From Aspergillus flavus (lineage: Eukaryota > Ascomycota > Eurotiomycetes > Eurotiales > Aspergillaceae), in NCBI RefSeq assembly GCF_009017415.1, contig NC_092409.1, positions 3,472,001-3,536,000 of the forward strand: a stretch of 64,000 bases of DNA. Reading direction: 5' to 3'. The translations under genes and the position numbers were made by a program. Positions 26,355-37,390 of this stretch are shown one piece after another. The notes under the pieces are model-generated. The model worked only from the letters and a program-made list of their open reading frames with translations. It was not told the origin of the DNA and did no database searches. How positions within the stretch are numbered: the stretch's first letter is position 1; every line of letters begins with the position of its first letter.

Positions 26355-28676
26355 ATGGCGCCGGAAACCGCTCAATCGCAAACGCCGGAGACCCCCATGC
26401 GCGATCTCCAGAACGACGCACCAGTCACAGATACATTGGAGGCTGGCAATACTGATGAGCGTCCCTCAAAGAAAGCCAAGTTGGATGATGCCTCAACGCC
26501 TGACAACAACGCTAACAACATTGCCCCTCAGCGCATGAGGGGTGTCGCTCCTGTTAAGCCAGAGTATGTAGGCCAAGGAGCAGCTATCTGCGGTGTACCC
26601 TAGTGGCTAACTATATGCTAGATTCATTATCCCAAGGGCTACGGGCACCGAGCCGCAACCTAACACCGACGATGCTGCCGAGGCCGCACGTCACGAGGGG
26701 GCCCAAGGACAAGAGGCGGGGAAGAAGAAAAAGAAGAAGCCTACTGGACAAAACACAAACCGCACTTTTGGATCGTCTCAAGACGAAAAGGGCCTGTGTC
26801 CGAGCAGGATCTTTACACCTGAATTCTCTCCCGGAGCTTGCCAATGGGGCGAAAAGTGTCGTTTCGAGCACGATCTACGAACCTACCTGAAGGAATACAA
26901 ACGTGGTGATCTGACAACCTTCGATGGCGTGTGTCCGGTTTGGGACGCAAAAGGCAAATGTCTCTCTGGCTGGAAATGCCGTCTCCTTGGCTCTCACATG
27001 ACTGAACGCGAGACCGCCGATGGCAGAAAAGAATTGGTGCTGGTTGAGGATGAGGAGCGCAAGAAGAAAGCACAGCCACTTGTTCCTTTTGCAGTCGAGG
27101 ATGGCACTGCAAATATTGCTCCAATAGAAGCTAAGATTGCGCTAAACCGCAAGAAGGTCAAGACGCCTCGAGCTGATGCATACGGAAGTTGGCTGGACAA
27201 AACTTCTAGAGAACTGGAAAAAGTAATCCACAACCGGGAGGTTCATGAAGAGCGGGGCGCGGAGTCCAAGACTGATCAAGCTGAAAGAGAGAAAGAAGAC
27301 AACCGGGCGCAATATCTAGAGCCACCATTCTTACCATCGGAAAAGCGACGTATCTACTTCGGCCCGGAGACTCCTGTTTTGGCACCTCTAACCACACAAG
27401 GAAACCTCCCCTTCCGGAGACTTTGTATAGAACTTGGTGCACAGTTTACCTACTCGGAGATGGCTCTGAGTATGCCATTGATTCAGGGTCAAAGGGGAGA
27501 GTGGGCATTGATGAGAGCCCACGAGACGGAAATGCTACCTCCAACCATTTCGCCAGGGGCTGATGTAGTGCAGGGATATGATCACTCAAAAGATTTTAGG
27601 TTCGGTGCCCAAATTGCGGCAAACAAACATTGGCAAGCGCTTAAGGCGACTGAGGTATTATCCGCATACACCCCAAACCTTCGTGTTATCGATCTGAACT
27701 GCGGCTGCCCTATTGACTTACTCTTCCGCGAAGGAGCTGGGTCTGCCCTTCTCGAACACCCGTCGAAGCTCGAGAGGATCCTTCGCGGTATGAACGCAGT
27801 TTCACAAGAAATACCTATTACCGCCAAGATTCGCATGGGAACCAGAGACAATTCACCCAATGCTCTCAAGTTGGCAGAACGTTTAATCCTTGGGGGCTAC
27901 GAGTCCAGTACCCTTGGGCTTGGTGCTCCTGGCGTAGCAGCCCTCACCCTGCATGGACGGAGCAGGCAGCAGCGGTACACAAGACAAGCGGATTGGGGAT
28001 ATATCTCTGAATGTGCTGCCCTTATCAAGAGACTGAATGAAAAGACGGATCATGTCACGGATACCGTACGAGAGCCGGACCCACGGACCCAGCCGAATGG
28101 AGGTAAAACATGGTTCCTTGGGAATGGGGACTGTTACTCGCACCTGGATTATGATGATCACGTTAACAATGCTGGTGTCGATACTGTGATGGTTGGTCGA
28201 GGTGCTCTGATCAAGCCTTGGTTATTTGAGGAGATTCAAGCTGGCCAATACCTCGATAAGTCTGCGTCCGAGCGTTTATCGTTGGTTGAGAAGTTTGCCA
28301 AGTATGGTTTGGAGACATGGGGATCAGACGAGCATGGAGTTGGCACCACGCGCCGCTTCCTTCTTGAGTGGTTGAGCTTCGCCTGCCGCTATATTCCTAT
28401 CGGATTGCTGGAATATCTTCCACCACGTATTCAGGACCGACCGCCGTCTTGGAGAGGCAGAAATGAGTTGGAGACTCTTATGGGCAGTCACAACTACAAA
28501 GATTGGATCAAGATCACGTAAGTTCTTCTTTTCTACCTCCCTTCTTGATGCGCTTAGTGCTTCACATGGATATTAACCTGCTGTGTAGAGAAATGTTCCT
28601 CGGTCCAGCACATAAGGACTTCAGATTCGAGCCGAAACACAAGTCCAATGCCTGGGAAGCGGAAGCAGAGGGATGA
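26355..28676 (+). CDS. dus3: tRNA-dihydrouridine(47) synthase, Dus3 type
   Basis: Predicted 730-aa flavoenzyme that reduces uridine 47 in the tRNA variable loop. Exons 26355-26563, 26622-28517 and 28589-28676; introns 58 and 71 nt. After a low-complexity N-terminus with a Lys-rich run come two CCCH zinc fingers typical of eukaryotic Dus3 ([14 protein letters not shown], then [20 protein letters not shown] and SH). The TIM-barrel catalytic domain starts with the FMN-binding strand [16 protein letters not shown]. It carries [11 protein letters not shown] with the active-site cysteine, and [26 protein letters not shown] and [14 protein letters not shown]. The last exon supplies [20 protein letters not shown], a conserved tail missing from the unspliced frame. 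Nuclear or cytosolic location cannot be told. Confidence 0.94.
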
Positions 28677-29152
28677 GCCTGTGATGATACCGTGTAAATA
28701 CAGATTTGATTAGATGTAACATATCTAGATTCAAAGTAGTGAATGAAATAGCCATATTGTATAGAAAGTATCATTGACACGTGATTACACATTCCGGAAG
28801 CCAACTCCGAACTAGGCAGAAATACATCACGTGCTCAACATTTCAGCTCCGGGCGGTGATGACGTCTTCCTTGCCGAAGCTGAAAAGGACCACCTCATCT
28901 TCATCACCCTGGGTACAAAAAGCCTCTGATCTCATTCCCCCGCCCAGAAAAATAACTCGTCTCCTGATTCCAAGGCTCTGCATTATATATTCGGAGCTTG
29001 TTGCAGCCATCCCTTGAGTGCCTGATACTGTCCTTGGCACATCTTATCTTTTGTTTACCGCTTCGAGCTTCCGCCACAACCATACGTCGATAGCATCCCC
29101 TGAAGATATTTCCATTGTCAATTGTTGCATTGGGGTATTAGTTTCAGGCAAA
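28677..29152. other. spacer between dus3 and BAP31-like gene
   Basis: 476 bases between two plus-strand genes, holding the dus3 3' end and the next gene's promoter and leader. Nothing else was recognised. Confidence 0.4.
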
Positions 29153-30067
29153 ATGACTCTCTACTACAGCCTTGTAAGTTTGTTTTGCATCTCACTTTGC
29201 GGATTGACACCAGATCCACCATGTCGAATTGCAGATCACGGTGTAGCCTACAGTTCCGGCTGTGCCGACGATAGATCTCGAATTGTTTTGATTACACAGC
29301 TTCAAGCCATACTAACTTGTTCTGTGTAGGTTTTTTGTCTTCTCGTGTTCGAGATGGTGATCTTTATGGGACTCATTGTCCCTCTGCCTTTCACTATCAA
29401 GCGGAAGCTGTTCACCTTCATTTCTGAAAGTCCGATAATAGCAAAACTGCAATATGGAATGAAGGTAAGCTCCTAGTCACTCAATATACGGTTGAGACTC
29501 TTATTGACGAAGTTTTCAGATTACATTCATTTTCATTTTAATCCTCTTCATTGACAGCGTGAACCGGGTGTACCGCGTCCAGCTGGAGGTGACTAATTTC
29601 TCTAGGGAGAACATGGGGTAAGTAATTTGCCCTACTTCAATACATTTTTTGTGAACTAGACATATCTGACCATATTTCTTACCAATAGAGCGGCTGCCCT
29701 CGGCACTGACCGCATGGAAGTCCAGGCCCGGAAGTTCTACTCTCAACGTAACATGTACCTCTGCGGCTTCACCCTTTTCTTGTCTCTTATCCTCAACCGC
29801 ACCTACACCATGATCCTTGAGGTTCTTCGCCTTGAAGACAAGGTCAAGATCCTCGAGGGCGACAAGAAGGCTGGTGGAAAGGATTCGGCCCGCCTTGCCG
29901 AGGCTGGAAACGCCGGCGAGATCGGACGTCTGAAGAAGGAGCTCGATGCGAAGGACCGTGACATTGAGACCCTGAAGAAGCAGTGTGAGGGTCTTACCCG
30001 CGAATACCACAGCCTGGGTGACAAGGTTGCCGGTAAGACCGATGATGACACTAAGAAGGATCTGTGA
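29153..30067 (+). CDS. BAP31/Yet-family ER membrane chaperone
   Basis: Predicted 210-aa ER protein in four exons: 29153-29173, 29330-29464, 29520-29617 and 29689-30067. The first exon encodes only MTLYYSL and joins to VFCLLVFEMVIFMGLIVPLP, restoring the conserved family start. Three transmembrane helices are visible (about 5-28, 53-72 and 108-132), followed by a C-terminal cytosolic coiled coil (KDSARLAEAG..., EIGRLKKELDAKDRDIETLK). The C-terminus is KKDL, which fits a KKXX ER-retrieval signal. BAP31/Yet proteins help sort and quality-control membrane proteins leaving the ER. The exact client is unknown. Which yeast paralogue (Yet1, 2 or 3) it corresponds to is not resolved. Confidence 0.92.
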
Positions 30068-31027
30068 ATTCAATCGTGGAGTCCAAACTTGGAAAGGAAT
30101 TCTGTGTTGTCTCAAGTGGAAGTATTCCATGAGATAGGGCAGCATCTCCGAGCAGCTCTTATGGTATCAAAATGATGTTCGTGGAAATCAAGCGTCCCGC
30201 TTACTACTCGCTTTCAGTTGTGATAACACAAGTGAAAAGCAGTGCAGCAAAGCAGTAAGTCAATGAGCATGTGTGGTGGATTTATGGTTCCCTGCTTTCA
30301 CGGATATGGATGTTGTTTGTTTGCGGAGATATTCAGACGCGTGGTGACAAGGAAGGTGTATACACATTGTGAGATATTGTATTCCCTAGTGGTTGACATA
30401 TCAAACAAAAACGAATCAAGACATTCTTCAGAGAGTACACAGTATTCCAGTGCAGGTGACTGCAGACCTCCTTCAATAACTCTAAGTAGTCTGAAATCTT
30501 GTAAAACTCGCCATAGCCAGGACTGCCACGGAGTACAGTTTATATGTAAGTTATGTCGACATGCAGCTAGGATATCCGAGCTTTGGATAGTACTGTGTAC
30601 TCTCACCGATCGTGTTGCCACCTATAAGCCACTCTGAACATTAGAGATAAAAATAAGAACCGGATCAAGCCGAGACAATTTGCTCAATAATAAAAGGGGT
30701 CGGGCATGAAACATTTCTACGGTGCAATTAGAAATGATTCATGATGAGACGTTAAGTTTAACCTGTGGCGCCGTGGCGGATCGGAACGCATGTCCGACAT
30801 GGCGGTTCTATAACATGTATTGCCATGTTTTTGTCCCCACCGTTTAACTAATCCGCTCAAGTATTAGGAAGGTGGCGCATGGCAAAAGGGGGAGTTCGAT
30901 AGTAGCTCAAGCGGTGGTTGCCTAACTAGGCCCTAAAAATGGAAACGTGGATTGTCAAATCTGAAAAGCGCTGGACTGGTAATTGTAAGATTTTTTGACA
31001 AAACACATATTCCGTAGATAGAGCATC
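30068..31027. other. spacer between BAP31-like gene and orphan gene
   Basis: 960 bases with no supported gene. Short frames on both strands lack any recognisable motif. One near-match to the TACGGAGTA motif occurs near 30530. Confidence 0.4.
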
Positions 31028-31978
31028 ATGCATCTAGACCATAAGTTCCCTTGGAACACAATCTCTTCGCACTTTGGCTTCATTAAAGAAAACCAATACA
31101 AGAACCGCAAGAACGACTTCGTGATCCACGACCGCTTCGCTGATCGCCAATCTGCTGAGTTAAACCACTTTACGAAAACCCTAATCTCCGTGATCGAGGA
31201 GTTTGCAACTACTGAGCGAGCTAAGTACCCACCGTCTACCGCTCTGCCAACATCCGGTCCTCTCTTCGACACGTCTATCCTAGCGGCCATCGAACAGAAA
31301 TACCACCTCGAACCACACAGAACCAACTCTGCAGTCTCTAATCCCCTCTGTGAAAAATTCCAGGATGCCGACCATTGGATCAGCCCGGCTCCATACAGCA
31401 CAGCCGATGGGGACCTAGCCGATGCCGTGAAAATGCTACTTATATCAAACGAAATGCTCGCTTTACTACGTCTAGCAAACCACAAGAAGATCCCACTAGC
31501 GACCCTTGATAATCTAAGTTGGGGCCACAGCTTCGGTGTCAACCATCTTCCGGACGTAGCTCTGCAAGCCTACCTACTACTAAACATTGCCGCTGCTGTG
31601 AAAGCCAATGCCAAACGCGGGTCTGCGGATGTCACTGTCCGTCTGACGGAGACGCAGCGGTTCAGGTACTTCGCTGACTGGGCTTTGGCGGATCATGACT
31701 ATCCGGCGCAGAATATCCCGCATCGTCAGTTTTGGAATGCGAAGGGTATTACTGATATTCATTGCTCATCGTGGGATCCGTTGAGTCTTGAGACGGATGG
31801 GGAAAGGGCAGAGATGAAGGCGTATTTGAAGATGTGTTTTGAGCTGTTGTATCGGTATGACCTTTTGATGAGGGAGTTGGGTAGAGATCCTGGGTGGATG
31901 GAGAGGATCTTGGGTATTCTGCGTCTGTGGGGAGCACGGTCTGTTACGATGAACGAGTCGGGGTTCTGCTTTGCTTGA
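31028..31978 (+). CDS. hypothetical protein, 316 aa, single exon
   Basis: Uninterrupted ATG-initiated frame of 316 codons in a stretch with few other long frames. Composition is protein-like: mixed helical, rich in Leu/Ala/His and aromatic residues, with no low complexity. No signal peptide or clear transmembrane segment is seen, so a soluble protein is likely. Distinct segments are HLDHKFPWNTISSHFGFIKE at the N-terminus, LIVEEFATTERAKYP-like helical sequence (about 55-75), and a Trp/Tyr-rich C-terminal half (RFRYFADWALADHDYPAQN). I do not recognise a family or catalytic motif. It sits between housekeeping genes with large gaps on both sides (960 and 2080 bp), so it may be a lineage-restricted gene. 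Function is unknown. Confidence 0.7.
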   Translation: MHLDHKFPWNTISSHFGFIKENQYKNRKNDFVIHDRFADRQSAELNHFTKTLISVIEEFATTERAKYPPSTALPTSGPLFDTSILAAIEQKYHLEPHRTNSAVSNPLCEKFQDADHWISPAPYSTADGDLADAVKMLLISNEMLALLRLANHKKIPLATLDNLSWGHSFGVNHLPDVALQAYLLLNIAAAVKANAKRGSADVTVRLTETQRFRYFADWALADHDYPAQNIPHRQFWNAKGITDIHCSSWDPLSLETDGERAEMKAYLKMCFELLYRYDLLMRELGRDPGWMERILGILRLWGARSVTMNESGFCFA

Positions 31979-34058
31979 CCCTGGGCATGATGAACCTATG
32001 ATCTAGAGCATAGTACGCAAAGAGGTGCGAGTTAGACACTGCATTGTAGCATCATATCCGTAGATGAAGCAGTGAGATTCTAGTCCTCTCATACCTAACG
32101 CTTTGGAGAAAGTTACGGTCACCAGGCTTCTTCAAGTGATTATCTTAAGTCAGGTGACGACATACACCCTAGTTGAGATATCTCACACTATTGAATGAAC
32201 AATTTGAGAACAGATGAATAGCCAAGACTGCCAAGATAACACACTAGTCCGATGCTGCATGACGTGGCCAATCGAATATATGCCATATGTCAGTTGACGG
32301 TGCATACGGAGTATTGCCTGCCTTATTTGACCCAGAGCGGAGAAACCTAGTGTCTCTTGATGACTGTAAACCTCCACACATGCAATGTTCAACTTCTAAA
32401 GCCGTTGAAAACGACCGTTTTTGTTTCTAGTAGGCTTGATGGCGCAGTCTGACACCAGTAGAGGCTGAGTACCTGCGGTTGTATTGGGGCTAGGGAGGGA
32501 TACGATGAACATAGTAAACACCAGTCATAGATTGGCAACAGCAGTAATGAAAGGAGTGGAGAAGCTATGGGGACTTTCAGGAGTACTACCTAGAACGTCC
32601 ATATGGACGACATGACTCCCCATGGGCATTTCTTGACGTGTACTTTGTACTTTGGCAAGATCGATCAATAAGGAGGACAAGAATTTGCCACCAACTGTGC
32701 TTGATATTTGTAAATTTCTGGTCATCTTCAAAAACAGAATGGCGTAGCAGAATCGAAATTTGTGTTGAAGAGAAGGATCGTGTTTTCATTACTAGACTAA
32801 CAAGAGGTCCTCATAGAGAAAATGAGTAACTAAATTCAGATATCCTGTATAAAATCCAAGTGAAACTTTTGCCTTCTAAAAATACAGAACCCAACAGCTC
32901 TAGGATACCAGTGCTGATACGTCGATCTCGCTGAGTTAGATTACGGAGTACAAACACGATTGCCCCTTATTCCTGCCCAAGTACTCCGTACGAGTACAGT
33001 ATGAATGCCTGGAGAGATTAGGAGCTTCAGCATATACTTCCGTAATGGAAGTATACTGTACGAGTATATAGATAGTAGTCGCATAGGAGACTTCCTGTGT
33101 GAAGGTCATATGCTCATTACATTATAGAGTATAGTTTATCTTACGGACAATTGATACTTTTTTTTGCCTTTTTTAAACTTCGTCTGGAACATCATACATC
33201 GCCACTACTGGTAATTAATTCAGTACTAGTAGTAGTAAGTATCCGGTGTCGAGTCAGTGGTCCAGTGACGACGTCACCTCCGGCATCACCGCTTTTGTAG
33301 ATCTCCGGATCAAATCTTACGGTAATTTGCATACCAAATCAATATCTGACCAGTTTTCTATATGAACAATCTGATAGAGCATGGGATAAAGGGATTATTT
33401 GTCGTTTTAATTTCCGAGACTCTTTGCCCCCTCCCCCTTCTTCGCTCTTCCCCAATCTTGATTTCAGTACAGGATTTAATTTATTAATTAGGAGTTTTAT
33501 AATTTCTTTTTGGAGACTGTGCTAGCATTCAAACTTGACCGACCGCCTTTGCGTATTTGGTTTTCGCCCCCCTCTTGTTTTCCTTCTCCCATCACTGGCA
33601 GTTTCTTTTCCCACTGCAGGCTGAGACTGGAAGTGCTGTATCGGCGACACCGCCCACTTCCCTCTAAACGGTTTCCCCGTTGACCGTCACTTGTCTACGT
33701 ATTTTTGCTAAATTTTTTAATTACATTATTTGTTAATAGAGATATCATAAGGGGAAAATAGGCAAAAACAAAGAACTACGAAGAAAAATAAGTAAAAATA
33801 TGAAACGAGTAAAGATCTGTAGAGAAAAAGGAATTCAATAATTGTAAACTGCAGGAGTTCTCTGTAATCGTGCATCTCCTCCCCACTCTCTCTTCTTCCT
33901 CTCCTCCTCCCCCCCTTTATCAATTGATTTCTCCTCCCTTGACACTAAGCGTTTTCTGTCTTCCGACCACGAATACTTTACTTCCCTCATCCGCACCGCA
34001 ACTCCTCCTACCTTCTACCCTTCACTCCCTCTCACACAGACTCCGTACACAGTCCACC
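31979..34058. other. 2.1-kb spacer with stem-loops and sec14 leader
   Basis: No supported gene. It contains three perfect TACGGAGTA/TACTCCGTA motifs (32305-32313, 32942-32950, 32982-32990), a nested inverted-repeat cluster (32994-33061), and AT-rich sequence. The last 190 bases before sec14 are a strongly pyrimidine-rich leader (CT-rich from about 33870), typical of highly expressed fungal genes. Confidence 0.5.
32994..33061. repeat. nested inverted repeats (stem-loop cluster)
   Basis: The outer arms GTACAGTAT (32994-33002) and ATACTGTAC (33053-33061) are exact reverse complements. Inside and overlapping them, TATACTTCC (33033-33041) and GGAAGTATA (33047-33055) form a 9-bp stem with a 5-base loop. 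The octamer TACGAGTA also flanks both sides. The arrangement could be a miniature transposon remnant or a regulatory hairpin. Confidence 0.5.
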
Positions 34059-35274
34059 ATGGCCGCTCCTAGTTCGAAGTACGACAACTATGACTTTCCC
34101 ACCACTGCGCCGGTTGCCCAACCTGGCCACCCTGGCCACACCACCCCAGAGCAGGATGCAAAGGTAGAACAGCTTCGGAGTGAGCTGGAGCAGCTCGGCT
34201 ACACCGAAAGGCTGGATACGTTGACTTTGCTCCGCTTTCTGAGGGCGAGAAAGTTCGACGTCGCCAATGCTAAGACTATGTATGTCGGAGGCTTTTCCTA
34301 CTGCTCATTCGTTTGATTAGCGTCCACGGACACTATCAAGGCCTCCCGATGAGAACTCTGTAATCAGTGATCTCATCCTTCGACTTGTTCCTTATCCATG
34401 GTCGAACAATGCGAAATCCAGCGCTAACATCTGCCCGTTCTCCTCATTAGGTTCATCGAGTGCGAAAAGTGGCGGAAAGAGTTCGGCACTGACGACCTGC
34501 CTCGCACTTTCGACTACAAGGAGAAGCCGGAGGTGTTCAAGTTCTATCCTCAGTACTACCACAAGACGGATAAGGTACAGCCACCATGCATGTGTTGGTC
34601 CCAGCCGACTCGGATGCTAATTGTGAATAAAATGGAAATAGGATGGAAGACCTGTCTACATCGAGAAACTGGGCAAGATCGATCTTAACGCCATGTACAA
34701 AATCACCTCCGCCGAGCGCATGTTGCAGAACCTCGTCACTGAGTACGAGAAGCTTGCTGACCCCCGACTGCCCGCCTGCTCTCGGAAGGCAGGCAAGCTG
34801 CTCGAGACCTGCTGCACCATCATGGACTTGAAGGGCGTCGGTATCACAAGTATCCCGTCTGTGTATGGGTATGTTCGTCAGGCCTCTGGCATCTCTCAGA
34901 ACTACTACCCCGAGCGTTTGGGCAAGCTTTACTTGATCAACGCCCCTTGGGGTTTCAGCGGCGCTTTCAACGCCGTCAAGGGCTTCCTGGACCCCGTGAC
35001 TGTCGAAAAGATCCATATACTTGGTTCCAACTACAAGAAGGAACTGTTGGCACAAGTCCCCGCTGAGAACCTCCCCGAGGACATTGGTGGTACCTGCAAG
35101 TGCGAAGGCGGCTGTGAACTGAGCGACCAGGGCCCCTGGCAAGATCCAGAGTGGGCCAAGGCGCCCAAGTGGGCTACTCCCAAGGAGGACCAAAACGTCG
35201 TGAAGAACGAGGATCCTGGTCTCGAGCAGAAGGTTGAGACGCAAGAAGCTTCTCAGCCTCAGCCCACTGCGTAG
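34059..35274 (+). CDS. sec14: Sec14 phosphatidylinositol/phosphatidylcholine transfer protein
   Basis: Predicted 325-aa CRAL-TRIO lipid-transfer protein that keeps Golgi membranes competent for secretion. Exons 34059-34279, 34451-34574 and 34642-35274; introns 171 and 67 nt. The N-terminal CRAL-TRIO-N helix bundle reads [20 protein letters not shown]. The lipid pocket includes [26 protein letters not shown] and the hallmark [20 protein letters not shown], then [35 protein letters not shown] and a Pro/Gln/Glu-rich tail close the protein. The joins restore the family sequence exactly across both introns, giving high confidence. The start is the first ATG after a CT-rich leader, in an ACCATGG context. 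Confidence 0.95.
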
Positions 35275-35875
35275 AAACCCGATTTCCTTTTTCTTCTTTT
35301 TTCTTTTCGCCCCTTTGTCTTGGATCAATATGGGTAAAGCCGCAGTGCCGTGTTATCTCTTTATACTCCTTCAAGATGTCTCCCGGGAATAGGTAACATC
35401 AACTACGCTTTTCTATCTCCCTATGGCTGTCTTTGGTTCCTCTGAATTTAACTGTTAGCTATCTGCTACCTGAAAAACCGGCTGCCGGCTTCCCCATTTT
35501 GCCTTTGTTTTCAATTTGGCTTGACATTAGATATTAAACAACGGAACATGAGCGGCGTGAGGTGCTTTTATAGATGGGGTTGAGAAGAGTAAATATTGGG
35601 ACAGAATATAAAAGCGATTATCTGATTAGGGATTCGGGGTTCGAGTTCAATGTACAACCCGGTGCGTATTGGTTACGAAAAGGGCGATTTGTAACATGGT
35701 ATGTTTGCTTGAACACGTAACCCAAGTCATTGCCTGAATAGTTGATATCAATCATTATTCCCAATAGCAGATTATCAATCACGGTGGAGTATTTAATGGT
35801 ATCATTCCATGCCTAGCGCCGAACACCAAAAGACTCGAATCGCAAAGAAATATTACAGAATAGACCCATGTGCGG
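35275..35875. other. spacer between convergent sec14 and mis14
   Basis: 601 bases between two stop codons on opposite strands, carrying both 3' UTRs. It begins with a T/C-rich stretch after the sec14 stop. No gene or repeat was recognised. Confidence 0.4.
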
Positions 35876-36794
35876 TCACTTCTTCTCCACGACTTCAACT
35901 GCCCGACTGGCTCGTTCAGCCTTCCCGACTGTGGATGCGACAGCATTCCCATCGGCGGCCCCATCTGTTGTGGCATTTGTCTCATCGCCAGGAACAGCCT
36001 CACCCTGGAGTCGAAGCAAAGTCCGTAGTGTATCCTCATATACTTCTGCCATCTCTCCAGTGCGCCATAGTTCCGCTTCATGGTCGGTGCCAAGGGGCAC
36101 ATGTAAATTCCACTTCGTTTTCGCTGTTCTCCGGAGTGAGCCATTCGTACTGGGACCATTGCTGGAAGTCTGCTCCTGGTTCTGGTCTGCATCAGGCATG
36201 TCAACGTCTTCTGTTGTTTGCCTTTCATTGTTTTCTCCATTTTCCAGGATTTCCTCATCTTCCAAGTCATCATGTTCGTCCTCCTCTAACACCTTCTTCA
36301 GTTCCGCTGCATACATCTCTGCTGCACGCTGCGGCGCATCTCGTCTTAACTGTGCGACTGTCGTCGTGAGCGATTCTAACTGTGCGTAGAGCGAAGTCAC
36401 ACGTGATGCAAGATGCCCGTCATATGGTTCGTACTCGATTGTCTCCGCAGGTGCAGTGAAAGCAGCCGGAAAGGGAAACTGAGGCGATGAAGAGTCAAGG
36501 CCGTTGATACTTATCGAGGAGGAAGCCGATGTGAAGGTACGTAATATGTACTGTTTCCCATTTCCATCAGTATTAGGGGTTCCAGTCGGTATAGCGTTAA
36601 GAGAGTAGGCTATGTACCTCATCGACTAGCTCGCGGACCCGCTCGCGCATTGGATCCGGTCCATCTTCAGGGTTTGCAGAGGGTGGTAAATGAAGGTCGA
36701 GTTTTTGGCGTGAGAGAGCCACAGTGTTGCCATAAAGGTATGTGAAATCGGCGGGGGCTTGAAGTTCGATTTTGCGATGCATTGATTCCCCCAT
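35876..36794 (-). CDS. mis14: Mis14/Nsl1 kinetochore (MIND/Mis12 complex) subunit
   Basis: Predicted 283-aa protein in two exons, 36794-36618 and 36550-35876, separated by a 67-nt intron. The N-terminal HRKIELQAPADFTYLYGN and LPPSANPEDG...MRERVRELVDE/YILRTF match the fungal Mis14/Nsl1 family. That family is part of the four-subunit Mis12/MIND complex, which ties centromeric chromatin to the Ndc80 complex. A coiled-coil stretch (SLYAQLESLTTTVAQLRRDA) and an acidic spacer follow. The splice restores VDEYILRTF. Start 36794 (MGESMHRK) is used, and the internal ATG at 36782 (MHRK) is nearly as likely. Function is assigned by family only. Confidence 0.82.
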
Positions 36795-37390
36795 GTTGTC
36801 CGGTAGTCCAGCTGACCAAAGCGTGAAAGAGTTTAGGGAGGCGTGATATGTGTGGATCTATCTTCTCTCCGTTGGATACTTCTCGTCCTCGGGGGTTCGC
36901 ATGTATAAACGCGTCGGGCGCGGCGGGACGGAGGAGTAAGGCCTGGATGCGGTTAGCCTCAGGCACCGATTTAATAAAAAAAGGTGAGCGTCGATCCGAT
37001 GAGCAGTGGCCCCGCAAACGATGTCATCGATTTACTTTTCTTTTCAGCTGGCTTCAGCTGAAGGCCTTGCTTTTCGTCCGATGCCAAGTTTCTTCACTTT
37101 TAGGTCGATATACGATCCGACTAGTGTAGTAGTTTTTAGTCATATTCCTTACTTTTCTTTCCTTCTTCCCCTTCTTATACCTATGTTTGCCTAATTTCTA
37201 ATTTCTAATTCCCTTAATTGTCTCACCTCCCTCCTTTATCTCTTATCGCATTATCTACTCCCCCTTTATAGCGCCCTAGCATCAGCCACCAACGGGCTCA
37301 GTTATCTGATATGCGATGATGGTCGGGGTACAATAGTGCCTTTGCAGGATTTGTGCTGCGCTCTTGTTATTGGTCAATCCGTAAACCACC
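36795..37390. promoter_or_regulatory. divergent promoter of mis14 and the dysferlin-domain gene
   Basis: 596-bp spacer between opposite starts. The right half is pyrimidine-rich (about 37025-37265) and contains a short tandem repeat of CTAATTT (about 37191-37215). No other motif stands out. Confidence 0.4.

Noticed and set aside
34537..35328. 263-codon minus-strand frame
   Set aside because: It is the antisense shadow of the sec14 coding exons.
35625..35665. tRNA B-box-like sequence (GGTTCGAGTTC)
   Set aside because: No upstream A box, acceptor stem or anticodon arm at the right distance.
35809..36389. Two plus-strand frames of 170-190 codons
   Set aside because: Antisense shadows of mis14, whose spliced product matches a known family.
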